A DNA stretch of 64,000 nt from Pseudomonas sp. 10-1B (GCF_000935045.1 NZ_JYKS01000005.1:124001-188000), one strand, 5' to 3'; counted from the first letter of the stretch, positions 45,895 to 53,547 are shown. Program-made: numbers and translations. The notes: generated by a model not told the origin, from the letters alone.

Positions 45895-46293
45895 ATGGGG
45901 CATTTAACGCCAAAGGATGAGAAACGCATCATTAAGCTAATTGAGGAATGGTCAGAGCCGAAGCTAACTTGGCCTTTGCTCGTTGAGGCCTGCAAAGAAA
46001 AACTGGGTATCAGTCGTGTTCGCCAGTCCCTGATGAATCTACCTGCCGTGGATTTAGCGATGAAGAATTCCAAGGCGGCATTGAAGGCTAAGAAGCTAAA
46101 GCCGGGCTGGATTGCCGATATACAAGCAGCCAACGAGCGCATTGAGGAACTGAAAGCGAGTAACCAAAAGCTGTTAGCTGCTGTTCGAGATATGCATAGC
46201 CGTTTTTTGATCTGGCAAGCCAATGCTGATCTACACGGTCTAACGCAATCGATGCTGGAGCGGCCGGTTTCACAGCTTCAAAAGAAGAGATGA
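45895..46293 (+). CDS. Small helical/coiled-coil accessory protein of the recombinase operon
   Basis: A 132-residue basic protein beginning 2 bases after the third recombinase stop, so it is certainly co-transcribed. The N-terminal part (about 8-60) looks like a helix-turn-helix (LLVEACKEKLGISRVRQSLM), followed by a Lys-rich stretch and a coiled coil (IADIQAANERIEELKASNQK, about 78-97). By position it matches the small third/fourth protein of multi-recombinase transposons, such as Tn554 TnpC, which tunes insertion orientation. No sequence homology is claimed. Confidence 0.75.
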   Translation: MGHLTPKDEKRIIKLIEEWSEPKLTWPLLVEACKEKLGISRVRQSLMNLPAVDLAMKNSKAALKAKKLKPGWIADIQAANERIEELKASNQKLLAAVRDMHSRFLIWQANADLHGLTQSMLERPVSQLQKKR

Positions 46294-46311
46294 TTGCGCA
46301 ATTGTGCGTAA

Positions 46312-46354
46312 TTGCATTCACTTGGCCACCCGTTTGCATCGACTTGACCAGGCG
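46312..46354. repeat. IS21-like terminal repeat units (two copies)
   Basis: Two tandem copies of about 22 bases: TTGCATTCACTTGGCCACCCG and TTTGCATCGACTTGACCAGG (shown in part). The same unit occurs four times at 61942-62030 in the same orientation. Repeated TTGCAT...CTTGACCA units are typical of the ends of IS21-family elements, where they bind the transposase. No istA or istB gene is present. Confidence 0.6.
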
Positions 46355-46743
46355 CTCGCGTGGGGCGCAGCTTTCCCGTAGCGTCCCCGGTAATCGTTGG
46401 CCTGTTCCTTGGACGTCCACGCGTTGAAGATCTACCTCACTTTGCTCGCCTCTAGAGACCGCAGAGGGATTGCGACCTAGAGCTATGATCGCCTGGACCA
46501 CTACACGGAGATGCTCAGGCATCAGGTAGCCGATGCCATCACCCGACTGTACGATTCCCGGCTGATATCGTTCAGGCCAGGGGAATTTCAGAGCGAGTAG
46601 GAATTTGACCGGACTAACCGCTATTTGGTGAGGGAATTTGGTACCCATTGGCCATCTTCTGATGATCAGCAAGCAGCTGCCGAGAAAGACACGGATGCGA
46701 GCACGGCTGCCAAGTGGCAAGAAATTCAAGGAAATAGCAGGGA
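46355..46743 (+). other. Non-coding or decayed stretch before the DUF4238 gene
   Basis: About 390 bases without an intact gene. One rightward frame gives a protein-like run with in-frame stops (YTEMLRHQVADAITRLYDS near 46500-46556, then NRYLVREFGTHWPSSDDQQA near 46617-46676), which may be a decayed coding remnant. No match to a family was recognised. It probably also holds the promoter of the DUF4238 gene. Confidence 0.4.
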
Positions 46744-47772
46744 ATGAAAGGTTTCAAAAAGGACAACCATTACGTACCGCAGTCGTATCTGAAGCACTGG
46801 ACGATAGAGGGCAAAGTCCTTGCCTATCGTCTGCTAGTGCCCCATGAAAAAAGCGCGGTTTGGAAGCCGCATTCAACCAAAAGCGTGGCGGTGCTTCGGC
46901 ATCTTTATACTCGCTTGTCTGGTTCTGAAGCCAGTGACGAAGTCGAGCGATGGCTTGAGCGTGACTTCGAAACGCCTGGATTCGCATCCATCGAAAAGGT
47001 AGTTAGCGAGTCGCAGTTGACCCGCGAGGATTGGAACAACTTATTCCGCTTTGCTGTTGCGCAATCTGTCCGTACTCCTGCCCAAATGGAGAGCTTTTTC
47101 AAACGCCAAACTGAAACGCTTGAGGCATTTCTGTCAGAGACCATGGAGTGGTCAATCAGCCAAATCGAGGCAGCTTCAGCCGCCGGAGTTCAGTCTGAAC
47201 CCCCTCCGGTTGTAGACCCTTACGGCAAGCTGCCGCTGAAAATTCACCGTGCGAAGAGTGAGGATGGCGAAGAAGGCATCAAAGCCGAAATCCTAATCGG
47301 GCGGAAATTTTGGCTCTGGCAGATCGAACATGTGCTCAAGAGCACCATCAATCGGTTGCCAAATCATCGTTGGACCATTCTACACGCTCCACCTGGAGTC
47401 ACCTGGCCAACGTCCGACAACCCTTTCATGAGGGTAGGAGTTGGTACGAATGGAACAATTAGTCTTGAGGGCGGCTGGGATGTGCCAGGCACACAGCTGT
47501 TCATGCCACTCAGCCCCAAGCATCTCCTGTTCACGTGTGTGGGCTCACCGCCACCTCGGCGCGGCACCACGTTGAGTCTCGCTCAAGCAGCATTTTTCAG
47601 GACGATGATTTTGACCGGGGCCCATCACTATGTGTTTGCAACAGATACGCGAGATATCGAAGAGTGCAGGCCACGTACGGTCTGTCCCGAGCAATTCAAA
47701 GCAGTGCGAAAGCATTGGGCGGAATGGCATGACAGCCAGTCGAGAGAGGAAGCCAATTACCCCGACCGCTGA
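46744..47772 (+). CDS. DUF4238 family protein
   Basis: A 342-residue protein opening MKGFKKDNHYVPQSYLKHWT; the HYVPQ-YL motif near residue 9 is the mark of DUF4238. Further conserved-looking parts are WPTSDNPFMRV (about 223-233) and FMPLSPKHLLFTC. No membrane segment or catalytic motif is evident. DUF4238 proteins are scattered in accessory genomes and often lie near defence genes, but their activity is not known. It stands alone between the recombinase operon and the arsenic region. The start has a weak ribosome site. Confidence 0.8.
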   Translation: MKGFKKDNHYVPQSYLKHWTIEGKVLAYRLLVPHEKSAVWKPHSTKSVAVLRHLYTRLSGSEASDEVERWLERDFETPGFASIEKVVSESQLTREDWNNLFRFAVAQSVRTPAQMESFFKRQTETLEAFLSETMEWSISQIEAASAAGVQSEPPPVVDPYGKLPLKIHRAKSEDGEEGIKAEILIGRKFWLWQIEHVLKSTINRLPNHRWTILHAPPGVTWPTSDNPFMRVGVGTNGTISLEGGWDVPGTQLFMPLSPKHLLFTCVGSPPPRRGTTLSLAQAAFFRTMILTGAHHYVFATDTRDIEECRPRTVCPEQFKAVRKHWAEWHDSQSREEANYPDR

Positions 47773-48201
47773 TTTTTGCGGCTCGCCCACGCTTTCATGA
47801 GCCAACTCGCCTTCACAATGGCGCCGTTGGGAGCGGTAAGCTGGGGCTGTTCACTAGCATTCCAGTAAAAAATAGTAAAGCCCGCCATGTGAGGCGGGCT
47901 ATCAAGTGTCTCCGAGGGGAGGCCATGGCCAACAAAGTCTCAGAGCAATCCTCCACAGGTTACCCATTTTGCGCAGCTTGTGCCATCGACCATTGGGTAT
48001 GACGCAGGCTATGGGGCTGTAATCTCGTCGATTTGTCCTTGCTGCGAATGGCTGTTTTTGGCCAGTCGATAAGCGTAGGTTCGAAGGTCAAGCTTCACCC
48101 CCTTGGTTCGCTTCGCGGAGCGGTTCAGGGCCAGCTAAACCCGCATCGCGGAATCCGCCCATAGACTGCTTTCGACCCATTATAGATAGTCCGTTCCACC
48201 T
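47773..48201. other. Gap between DUF4238 and the arsenic-region MFS gene
   Basis: 429 bases without a convincing gene. It holds a hairpin (47879-47900) and, around 47925-48080, two short frames with Cys pairs (GYPFCAACAIDHW and ICPCCEWLF, in different frames). These could be a frameshifted zinc-ribbon remnant, but they are too short to call. Confidence 0.4.
47863..47900 (-). terminator. Hairpin, probable terminator for the leftward MFS gene
   Basis: Eight-base perfect stem AGCCCGCC / GGCGGGCT with a six-base loop. Leftwards it is followed by TTACTATTTTTTACTGG, a T-rich tract. It lies about 300 bases after the MFS stop, so the assignment is tentative. Confidence 0.5.
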
Positions 48202-49413
48202 TCACTCTGGGTGCTGGTCATGAAACGGTTTTGTCGGCAGTTTGAAGCATCCCCCTAATGCCACAGCGACTATAGTCGCCATCAGCAACAGCATCATTGG
48301 GGCGCCCTGAGCACTCAACACAAAAGCTGCAGCAAATGGACCAGCGGCCTGAGCGAGAAGCATGGGACGCGCCAGTGCTCCCATCCGTGCGCCATATCCC
48401 TGAGGGCCAAATAGCACCAGTGGTAACGTACCTCTAGCGATGGTCAGAATCCCCATGCCCGCGCCGTACAGTGCGGCACCAGGAAATGCCAACCAAGGCA
48501 CACCAGGGATAAACAGGCAGATGCCGATGAAGCTCACCAATACACCAACACGGGCTGACCAGCTCGGATGCAGATGGCGAGCAATCGAGAACTCCAGAAC
48601 TCTGGCCACTACCTGGGCCGGCCCAATGACCATTCCGACTGCCAATACCGTGACCGTTGGCAGGCCCAGTTGCTTGAGTGCGGCGAGCAGGTGAACGGAG
48701 AGGCTGGCCATTACGAAAGCGACTACGGTCAGCAGCCCTGCAACAAGCCAGAAAAGGCGGCGGCTACGTTCATCGAGCGTCACCGGTACACCTTCTTCCG
48801 AGGTAGATTCTTTTTCTGGACCGGGCGGTTTCGGTACCGCCAGCCAATGAACAGGCAGGCCGACCAGAACATGTATCGCAGCAAGCACCAAGCAGGTATC
48901 CCGCCAGCCGATCCATGACTCCAGTGCCGCCAACGCGGGCCATCCGACAGTACTGGCAAAGCCGCCAATCAAGGTCAGTCCCGTTATTGCACCCCGCGCA
49001 CGCTCTCCCAGCAACGTCCCCAGAGTGGCAAATGCCGCGTCATATAACCCGGTGGCCATGGCTACGCCGAGGAGCGACCAAGCCAGGTAATAGAGCCACA
49101 GAGAACCGGCGATCGACATCACCATGAGCCCTGCACCCAGCATCAGCGAGCTGAAAAGAAGGACCGAGCGCCCGCCGCGGCGATCAATCAATCGGCCAGC
49201 CAGCGGAGAGCAAAGACCAGCAACCAGCATGCCCCAAGACAGTCCGCCCACGACAAACGATAGAGACCAGCCCATATCGCGAGCAATTGGACCTGCCAGG
49301 ACCGCCGGGAGGTAGAACGTCGACGCCCAAGCCAAGATCTGGGTGATGCCCAAGGTGAACACTAACCGAGTGCGACTCAAGTTGGCTGGCAGGGGCGGTT
49401 CATGTCGAGTCAC
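48202..49413 (-). CDS. MFS efflux permease linked to MarR and ArsN1
   Basis: A 403-residue twelve-helix major facilitator. The GTG at 49413 is chosen (VTRHEPPLPANLSRTRL), with AAGGA seven bases before it; no ATG gives a better N-terminus. Helix 1 is LVFTLGITQILAWASTFYLP and motif A is GRLIDRRGGRSVLL. It is divergent from the marR-like gene, and a perfect dyad (49429-49445) overlaps its likely promoter, so the MarR protein should control it. The neighbouring acetyltransferase gene suggests export of an organoarsenical or similar toxic compound, but the substrate is unknown. Confidence 0.8.
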   Translation of the reverse strand: MTRHEPPLPANLSRTRLVFTLGITQILAWASTFYLPAVLAGPIARDMGWSLSFVVGGLSWGMLVAGLCSPLAGRLIDRRGGRSVLLFSSLMLGAGLMVMSIAGSLWLYYLAWSLLGVAMATGLYDAAFATLGTLLGERARGAITGLTLIGGFASTVGWPALAALESWIGWRDTCLVLAAIHVLVGLPVHWLAVPKPPGPEKESTSEEGVPVTLDERSRRLFWLVAGLLTVVAFVMASLSVHLLAALKQLGLPTVTVLAVGMVIGPAQVVARVLEFSIARHLHPSWSARVGVLVSFIGICLFIPGVPWLAFPGAALYGAGMGILTIARGTLPLVLFGPQGYGARMGALARPMLLAQAAGPFAAAFVLSAQGAPMMLLLMATIVAVALGGCFKLPTKPFHDQHPE

Positions 49414-49428
49414 GTCAGTCCTTGTTAT

Positions 49429-49445
49429 GGTTGTTAGTGACAACC
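49429..49445. promoter_or_regulatory. Dyad operator 1 (MarR candidate) at the MFS promoter
   Basis: GGTTGT-TAGTG-ACAACC, a perfect six-base inverted repeat with a five-base spacer, 16 bases upstream of the MFS start codon. Similar TTGTT...AACAA sites occur upstream of marR and arsN1. Confidence 0.65.
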
Positions 49446-49516
49446 AATGTAGTCGACGGAGCTCTGAAAGGTCAATCTGATGACCGGTCAGTTGACGAGC
49501 GCGCTCATAGCCCATA

Positions 49517-49532
49517 TTGTTGCAGGTAACAA
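49517..49532. promoter_or_regulatory. Dyad operator 2 (MarR candidate) before marR
   Basis: TTGTT-GCAGGT-AACAA lies 15 bases before the marR start, positioned for autorepression. It shares the TTGTT/AACAA half-sites with operators 1 and 3. Confidence 0.6.
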
Positions 49533-49547
49533 CTAACTGGAAATGAC

Positions 49548-50042
49548 ATGCTGAACAAGCACAACGACGACCTTAGCCGCGATGCTGAAGACCTCTACGA
49601 AGCCCTAAACCAGCTGGTGCGCGTCTACCAGTTCAGGGATCGTGATCGCATCTGCTGCTATGACGTATCCGTCACCCAGTGCTACGCCATCGAGACCTTG
49701 GTGAAGCAGGGACCACTACGTCTGCAGGCGCTGGCCGAGGAAATGTTCCTGGACAAGAGTACGGCTAGCCGTGTTGTCGATACGCTGGAGCGCAAAGGGT
49801 ATGTCTCCCGCGTGGAAGATCCGGAAGACCGCCGCGCCGTGCGGGTCCAGGCTACCGAAGCCGGTGCCGACCTGTATGAGCGCATCCGCGATGATCTCAT
49901 CAATGAAGAAAAGGCAATGATCAGTTGCATGGCACCGGAAGTACGCCAGGGAGCCCTGACGCTCCTGCGGCAGCTGACCCGCGCTGCTGAGGTACGTTGT
50001 GGCTTGGCAAACGAGAGTTGCCCAGCGAAGCCGCAAGAATAA
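49548..50042 (+). CDS. MarR-family regulator with vicinal cysteines
   Basis: A 164-residue winged-helix regulator. The DNA-binding part is RLQALAEEMFLDKSTASRVV (about 58-77) and the wing is RVEDPEDRRAVRVQ, both classical for MarR. It has a Cys pair at 36-37 (RICCYDV), another Cys at 45 (TQCYAI) near helix 1/2, and three C-terminal cysteines (SCMAP, VRCGL, ESCPA). This number of cysteines is unusual for MarR and fits sensing of As(III) or an oxidised thiol. It is divergent from the MFS gene, and a terminator separates it from arsN1. Confidence 0.88.
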   Translation: MLNKHNDDLSRDAEDLYEALNQLVRVYQFRDRDRICCYDVSVTQCYAIETLVKQGPLRLQALAEEMFLDKSTASRVVDTLERKGYVSRVEDPEDRRAVRVQATEAGADLYERIRDDLINEEKAMISCMAPEVRQGALTLLRQLTRAAEVRCGLANESCPAKPQE

Positions 50043-50044
50043 TG

Positions 50045-50066
50045 AGGGGGAGATCCCCCTTTTTTA
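50045..50066 (+). terminator. Intrinsic terminator after marR
   Basis: AGGGGG-AGAT-CCCCC followed by seven T. It starts 2 bases after the marR stop, so arsN1 needs its own promoter. Confidence 0.9.
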
Positions 50067-50074
50067 TCTAAATT

Positions 50075-50090
50075 GTTGTTACTACCAACT
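50075..50090. promoter_or_regulatory. Operator-like site 3 before arsN1
   Basis: GTTGTTACTACCAACT aligns with operator 1 in half-sites and spacing (TTGTTA-n3-CAAC). It lies 15 bases before the arsN1 ATG, suggesting MarR control of the acetyltransferase genes. Confidence 0.5.
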
Positions 50091-50105
50091 TAAAAAGGAA
50101 GCCAG

Positions 50106-50621
50106 ATGCACATTCGCCCCGCTCAGCTCGGTGATGTTCAGGCCATCGCCGAGATTTACAACCAAGGGATCGATGACCGTAGCTCTACGTTTGAGACCCA
50201 GCCTCGGACCGCTATGGATGTACAGCCCTGGGTTGCCGATATGTCTCGCTTCCCGGTGCTGGTCGTCGAGCTGGACGGCGCAGTAGTGGCGTGGGCAAAC
50301 CTGAGCAGCTACCGGGCGCGCTCCTGCTATGCCGGCATCGCTGATTTCTCGATTTACTTGCGGCGAGATGTCCGTGGGCGTGGCATCGGCAAGGCACTGC
50401 TGAACGCACTGTTGAGCGAAGCAGAGGCACGGGGCTTCTGGAAAGTCCTTTCCCGCATTTTCACCTTCAACGAAGCAAGCCTCGCGCTCTGCCAATCCTG
50501 CGGTTTCCGAAAGGTCGGCGTCTATGAAAAACACGCATGCCTTGAAGGACGCTGGCTTGATTGCGCCATCGTTGAACGAGTCTTCCCCTCCAACCAACCT
50601 GACACAGGAGAACGAGCATGA
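50106..50621 (+). CDS. arsN1: ArsN1-like N-acetyltransferase (arsinothricin/phosphinothricin type)
   Basis: A 171-residue GNAT enzyme, preceded by AAAAAGGAAG. The acetyl-CoA loop is RRDVRGRGIGKALLNALL (about 84-101). IYNQGIDDRSSTFETQPRT near the N-terminus matches the phosphinothricin acetyltransferase group, whose ArsN1 branch acetylates the alpha-amino group of arsinothricin. The location in an arsenic island supports the ArsN1 assignment over general phosphinothricin resistance. It overlaps the next gene by four bases (ATGA). Confidence 0.82.
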   Translation: MHIRPAQLGDVQAIAEIYNQGIDDRSSTFETQPRTAMDVQPWVADMSRFPVLVVELDGAVVAWANLSSYRARSCYAGIADFSIYLRRDVRGRGIGKALLNALLSEAEARGFWKVLSRIFTFNEASLALCQSCGFRKVGVYEKHACLEGRWLDCAIVERVFPSNQPDTGERA

Positions 50622-51982
50622 GCCAATCTGATCTTCCCATCGTAATCATCGGCGCCGGCCCCGTGGGGCTGGCGGCTGCTGCGCACGCACTGGCCCGGGG
50701 TATGAACGCACTCATTTTTGAAGCAGGCAGCCAGGCTGGAGAAAGCATCAGCCAATGGGGCCACGTCAGCATGTTCTCGCCGTGGGAATACAACGTAGAC
50801 AAGGAGGCTGCAAAATTACTGTCGGCAACGGGCTGGCAAGCGCCTGATTCGGACACGTACCCCACAGGTCGTGAACTGCTGGATCACTACTTGCTCCCGC
50901 TAGCTGGGCTGCCAGTCATCAAGGAACGACTTCATCTGAACTCTCGCGTTACTGCTGTGACGAAAGTCGGCGCTGATGTGCAGAAAACCAAAGGCCGCGA
51001 ATCTGCCGCGTTCCTAGTGCGTGTTAAAGGGCCAAAGGGTGAGCAAGACATCCAAGCTCGCGCAGTCATCGATGCCTCGGGCACGTACGAGACCCCGAAC
51101 TGGATGGGCGCATCCGGCATTCCGGCATTGGGAGAGTTGAACGCCACAGCGCATATTGCCTATGGGATTCCCGATGTCAGCGGCAATGCGCACGATCGTT
51201 ATCTCGGGCGCCGAGTGCTGGTTGTAGGTGGCGGACACTCGGCATTCAACGCTCTTCAGGATCTGGTCCAACTGCCCGGTACCCAGGTTTCGTGGGCTAT
51301 TCGCGGACACTCGCTAGATAAAATTCTGGGTGGTGGTGCCAATGACAAATTGGCCGAACGCGGCAGCCTGGGTCTGCGAATCCGTGCATTGCTCGAACAA
51401 GGAAAGATCTCGCTACACCAGGACATCTCCATCAGCCAGGTCGACACGACCGAACAGGGGCTGGTCGTGCACACCAATGGCCAAGCTCTGCCAGAGGTGG
51501 ATGAGATCATCGTCGCCACGGGCTTCCGCCCTAATCTGCAGCTTCTGGGCGAGCTACGACTGGCTATCGACCCGGCTACACAAAGCCCTGTTCAGTTGGC
51601 CCCGTTGATCGACCCGAATGAGCACAGCTGCGGTACCGTTCGCCCCCATGGCATCGATGAGCTCTCTCATCCCGACGAAGGCATTTTTATCGTAGGCATG
51701 AAGAGCTACGGTCGTGCTCCGACATTCCTGATGATTACCGGGTATGAGCAGGTGCGCTCAATCATGGCCGGGCTTGCAGGCGACTGGGAAGCGGCACGGC
51801 GTGTCGAGCTCGAACTGCCCGAAACCGGTGTCTGCAGCCTTCAGTTCGAGGAGCAAGGTGAAGCTTCCAGTTGCTGCGCACCCGAGGCCACTACTCAAAC
51901 CAGTTGCTGTGCATCACCGGAACCCCTGGCAACGCCTTCAGCCCAAAAGTCGAGCTGCTGCACACCGGCAAGCCGCGCATAA
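50618..51982 (+). CDS. FAD/NAD(P)-binding oxidoreductase with a triple Cys-Cys tail
   Basis: A 454-residue flavoprotein with two nucleotide-binding folds: FAD site VIIGAGPVGLAAAAHAL (residues 8-24) and NAD(P) site [16 protein letters not shown] (about 195-210). VDEIIVATGFRPN is the usual ATG motif. The last 38 residues are low-complexity, Ser/Pro/Thr-rich and contain Cys pairs at 419-420, 430-431 and 447-448. Such vicinal pairs can bind As(III). Translation is coupled to arsN1. It may oxidise or reduce an organoarsenical or serve as an arsenic-binding flavoenzyme; the exact reaction is unknown. Confidence 0.8.
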   Translation: MSQSDLPIVIIGAGPVGLAAAAHALARGMNALIFEAGSQAGESISQWGHVSMFSPWEYNVDKEAAKLLSATGWQAPDSDTYPTGRELLDHYLLPLAGLPVIKERLHLNSRVTAVTKVGADVQKTKGRESAAFLVRVKGPKGEQDIQARAVIDASGTYETPNWMGASGIPALGELNATAHIAYGIPDVSGNAHDRYLGRRVLVVGGGHSAFNALQDLVQLPGTQVSWAIRGHSLDKILGGGANDKLAERGSLGLRIRALLEQGKISLHQDISISQVDTTEQGLVVHTNGQALPEVDEIIVATGFRPNLQLLGELRLAIDPATQSPVQLAPLIDPNEHSCGTVRPHGIDELSHPDEGIFIVGMKSYGRAPTFLMITGYEQVRSIMAGLAGDWEAARRVELELPETGVCSLQFEEQGEASSCCAPEATTQTSCCASPEPLATPSAQKSSCCTPASRA

Positions 51983-52004
51983 CCCCATGCTCTGGGACTG
52001 CTCT

Positions 52005-52039
52005 TTCGCCCTGCACGAGTTCAAATCGTGCGGGGCGAA
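52005..52039. terminator. Bidirectional hairpin between convergent flavoprotein genes
   Basis: TTCGCCCTGCACGA / TCGTGCGGGGCGAA, 13 of 14 paired, with a seven-base loop that contains the stop codon of the leftward arsO-like gene. T-richness is weak on both sides. Confidence 0.6.
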
Positions 52040-53112
52040 GTGGGCAGGTGAGGCAATCGCCTATCGCTCAAATGCTCAAGCAGCCGCGGCATCAGGTATG
52101 CCACATCGGCTCCTACACCTCGCAGGGTCGCCGAGGCGAAATTCCTTTGCTTGGGCAGACCCACGAAGTACAAGCCAGGCACCTGAATTGCCACGCCGTT
52201 TCGCTGTAGCGTACGCCCGTGCCGGTCAACGACTGGGAGCTGCGCCAGAAACTCCTGGTTAGGGCGAAATCCTGTTGCGAATATCAGCGCGTCAATCTGG
52301 GTGCTGCTTCCGTCTGGCCAAATCACACCGTCGGGCAGTACCTGCTGGAACATGGCTCTGCGCTGAATTCTGCCGCTGCTAAGTGCCTTTCGGTACTTGC
52401 CGGTGTCGAGCACTGGAGTGCTTTGATCACTCAACCATCGTGTTTGCCCCAACCCGGTGAGTTTCAGCCAGGCATGAAAATCGAGTCCAAGAATCCGCTG
52501 AGGGAAGAAGCGGATCTTCTCGCGGGTAGCCAGCACTACCTGTGCAACGCCGGCAAGCTCATAGGCAATCTGAACAGCCGAGTTCGCTGCCCCCACAACG
52601 ACAACACGCTGGCCGGCAAAGGCCTCAGGTGTTCGATAAGCCGAGCTATGCAGACAGTGTCCTGAAAAGTTCTCCAGCCCAGGAATGTCAGGCATGAAAG
52701 GACGGCTGAAGCCCCCTGATGCCACTATCACAGCACGCGCAGTGAAAGTCGCTCCGTTGGCGGTGCGAACCTCAAATGCCTTGTCCTTCTGAACGACCGC
52801 CACGACTCGGGTACCGCCCTGGAAAAGCAGCTGAAACTCGGCGGCATATGCCTCCAGGTACTGCACCACATCGTCTCGCAGCGGGTAGCCCTTGGGATCG
52901 CCAGGAAACGCCAGTCCCGGCAGCGCAGAGTACTCAGCTGGTGAGAACAGCTGCAGGCTTTCGTAGTAGTTACGCCAGTTCCCGCCTGGGGATGTCTGCT
53001 CATCCAAGATGAGGTATTCCAATCCTTGCTGCTGCAATTGCCAGCCAGTCGCCAAACCTGCTTGTCCACCACCGATGACGACCACATCCAGAACGCGATT
53101 CGAATCATTCAT
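52021..53112 (-). CDS. arsO: ArsO-like flavin-dependent monooxygenase 1
   Basis: A 363-residue FAD/NAD(P) monooxygenase started at the ATG at 53112 (MNDSNRVLDVVVIGGGQAGL). The FAD fold GGGQAGLATGWQL is near residue 13, PGGNWRNYYESLQLFSP follows, and the NADPH site VVVVGAANSAVQIAYEL lies near 167; LIFATGFRPNQEFL is the C-terminal motif. This group is named ArsO in arsenic operons, with a proposed role in oxidation of arsenicals. It is 41 bases downstream of an arsR-family gene in the same direction, with an operator-like site in between. Confidence 0.78.
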   Translation of the reverse strand: MNDSNRVLDVVVIGGGQAGLATGWQLQQQGLEYLILDEQTSPGGNWRNYYESLQLFSPAEYSALPGLAFPGDPKGYPLRDDVVQYLEAYAAEFQLLFQGGTRVVAVVQKDKAFEVRTANGATFTARAVIVASGGFSRPFMPDIPGLENFSGHCLHSSAYRTPEAFAGQRVVVVGAANSAVQIAYELAGVAQVVLATREKIRFFPQRILGLDFHAWLKLTGLGQTRWLSDQSTPVLDTGKYRKALSSGRIQRRAMFQQVLPDGVIWPDGSSTQIDALIFATGFRPNQEFLAQLPVVDRHGRTLQRNGVAIQVPGLYFVGLPKQRNFASATLRGVGADVAYLMPRLLEHLSDRRLPHLPTSPRTI

Positions 53113-53134
53113 ATGTGCGCACCCATGCATATAT
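53111..53134. promoter_or_regulatory. ArsR-site-like dyad between arsR and arsO-like gene
   Basis: ATATGTGC-GCACCCAT-GCATATAT, 7 of 8 pairs, directly before the ATG of the arsO-like gene. Its half-sites resemble the operator upstream of arsR (53504-53523), so the same ArsR may bind here. Confidence 0.45.
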
Positions 53135-53153
53135 AGGGACAAAAAAGGCCGGG

Positions 53154-53492
53154 CTACGGACAGCACAGCGAAACCAGACCTTTGGTTCGCTGGAGCAGGC
53201 CCTCCAGTCGCTCGACGATCGCTCCACCATTCACTTCATAGAACACCTGCCTGCCCACCTTGGTGGCCTTCACGATCTGGGCGTCATGCAATACCTGCAG
53301 GTGCCTGGAGATCACCGAGCGCTCCTGTGGCAGCTCTTTGGCGATTTCGCCGACATCAGCCCGGCCGAGCATAAGCACGCGCTTGAAAACCGCGACTCTG
53401 GAAGGCTCGCAAAGCGCTTTGAAGAAGGCCTCGTCCAGCGACTCGATGGCGGCGTCGATGGCTTGAGCACGGAGATTTTGGTTGGTCGTCAT
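53154..53492 (-). CDS. arsR: ArsR-family repressor 1 (C-terminal Cys-Cys)
   Basis: A 112-residue winged-helix repressor started at the ATG at 53492 (MTTNQNLRAQAIDAAIES). The recognition part is VGEIAKELPQERSVISRHLQ (about 48-67) and the wing includes ATKVGRQVFYEVN. The N-terminal CVC motif of classical ArsR is absent; cysteines are at about residue 28 (LCEPSR) and at the C-terminus (SLCCP), so As(III) is probably bound by the end pair, a layout seen in other ArsR types. It is followed by the arsO-like gene. The promoter contains a perfect dyad. Confidence 0.85.
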   Translation of the reverse strand: MTTNQNLRAQAIDAAIESLDEAFFKALCEPSRVAVFKRVLMLGRADVGEIAKELPQERSVISRHLQVLHDAQIVKATKVGRQVFYEVNGGAIVERLEGLLQRTKGLVSLCCP

Positions 53493-53503
53493 GCGGCCAA
53501 TAT

Positions 53504-53523
53504 ATGTGCATAAACGTGCACAT
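53504..53523. promoter_or_regulatory. ArsR operator in the arsR/arsO promoter
   Basis: ATGTGCA-TAAACG-TGCACAT, a perfect seven-base dyad. Read leftwards it fills the spacer between -35 TTTACA and -10 TATATT (18-base spacer), a typical place for repression. The -10 ends only six bases before the arsR start, which would make the mRNA leaderless. Confidence 0.7.
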
Positions 53524-53547
53524 GTAAAGCCACCCATCATCGAGGGG

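Noticed and set aside
46088..46729. Leftward frame over the IS21-like repeat and the end of the coiled-coil gene
   Set aside because: It spans the repeat and part of a coupled gene, and no family is recognisable.
47925..48080. Possible small zinc-ribbon gene
   Set aside because: The two Cys-pair segments are in different frames and the first frame stops after 25 codons; too short without a homologue.
48060..48100. A GGTTCGAAGGTC sequence resembling a tRNA T-arm
   Set aside because: No matching acceptor or anticodon arm nearby.
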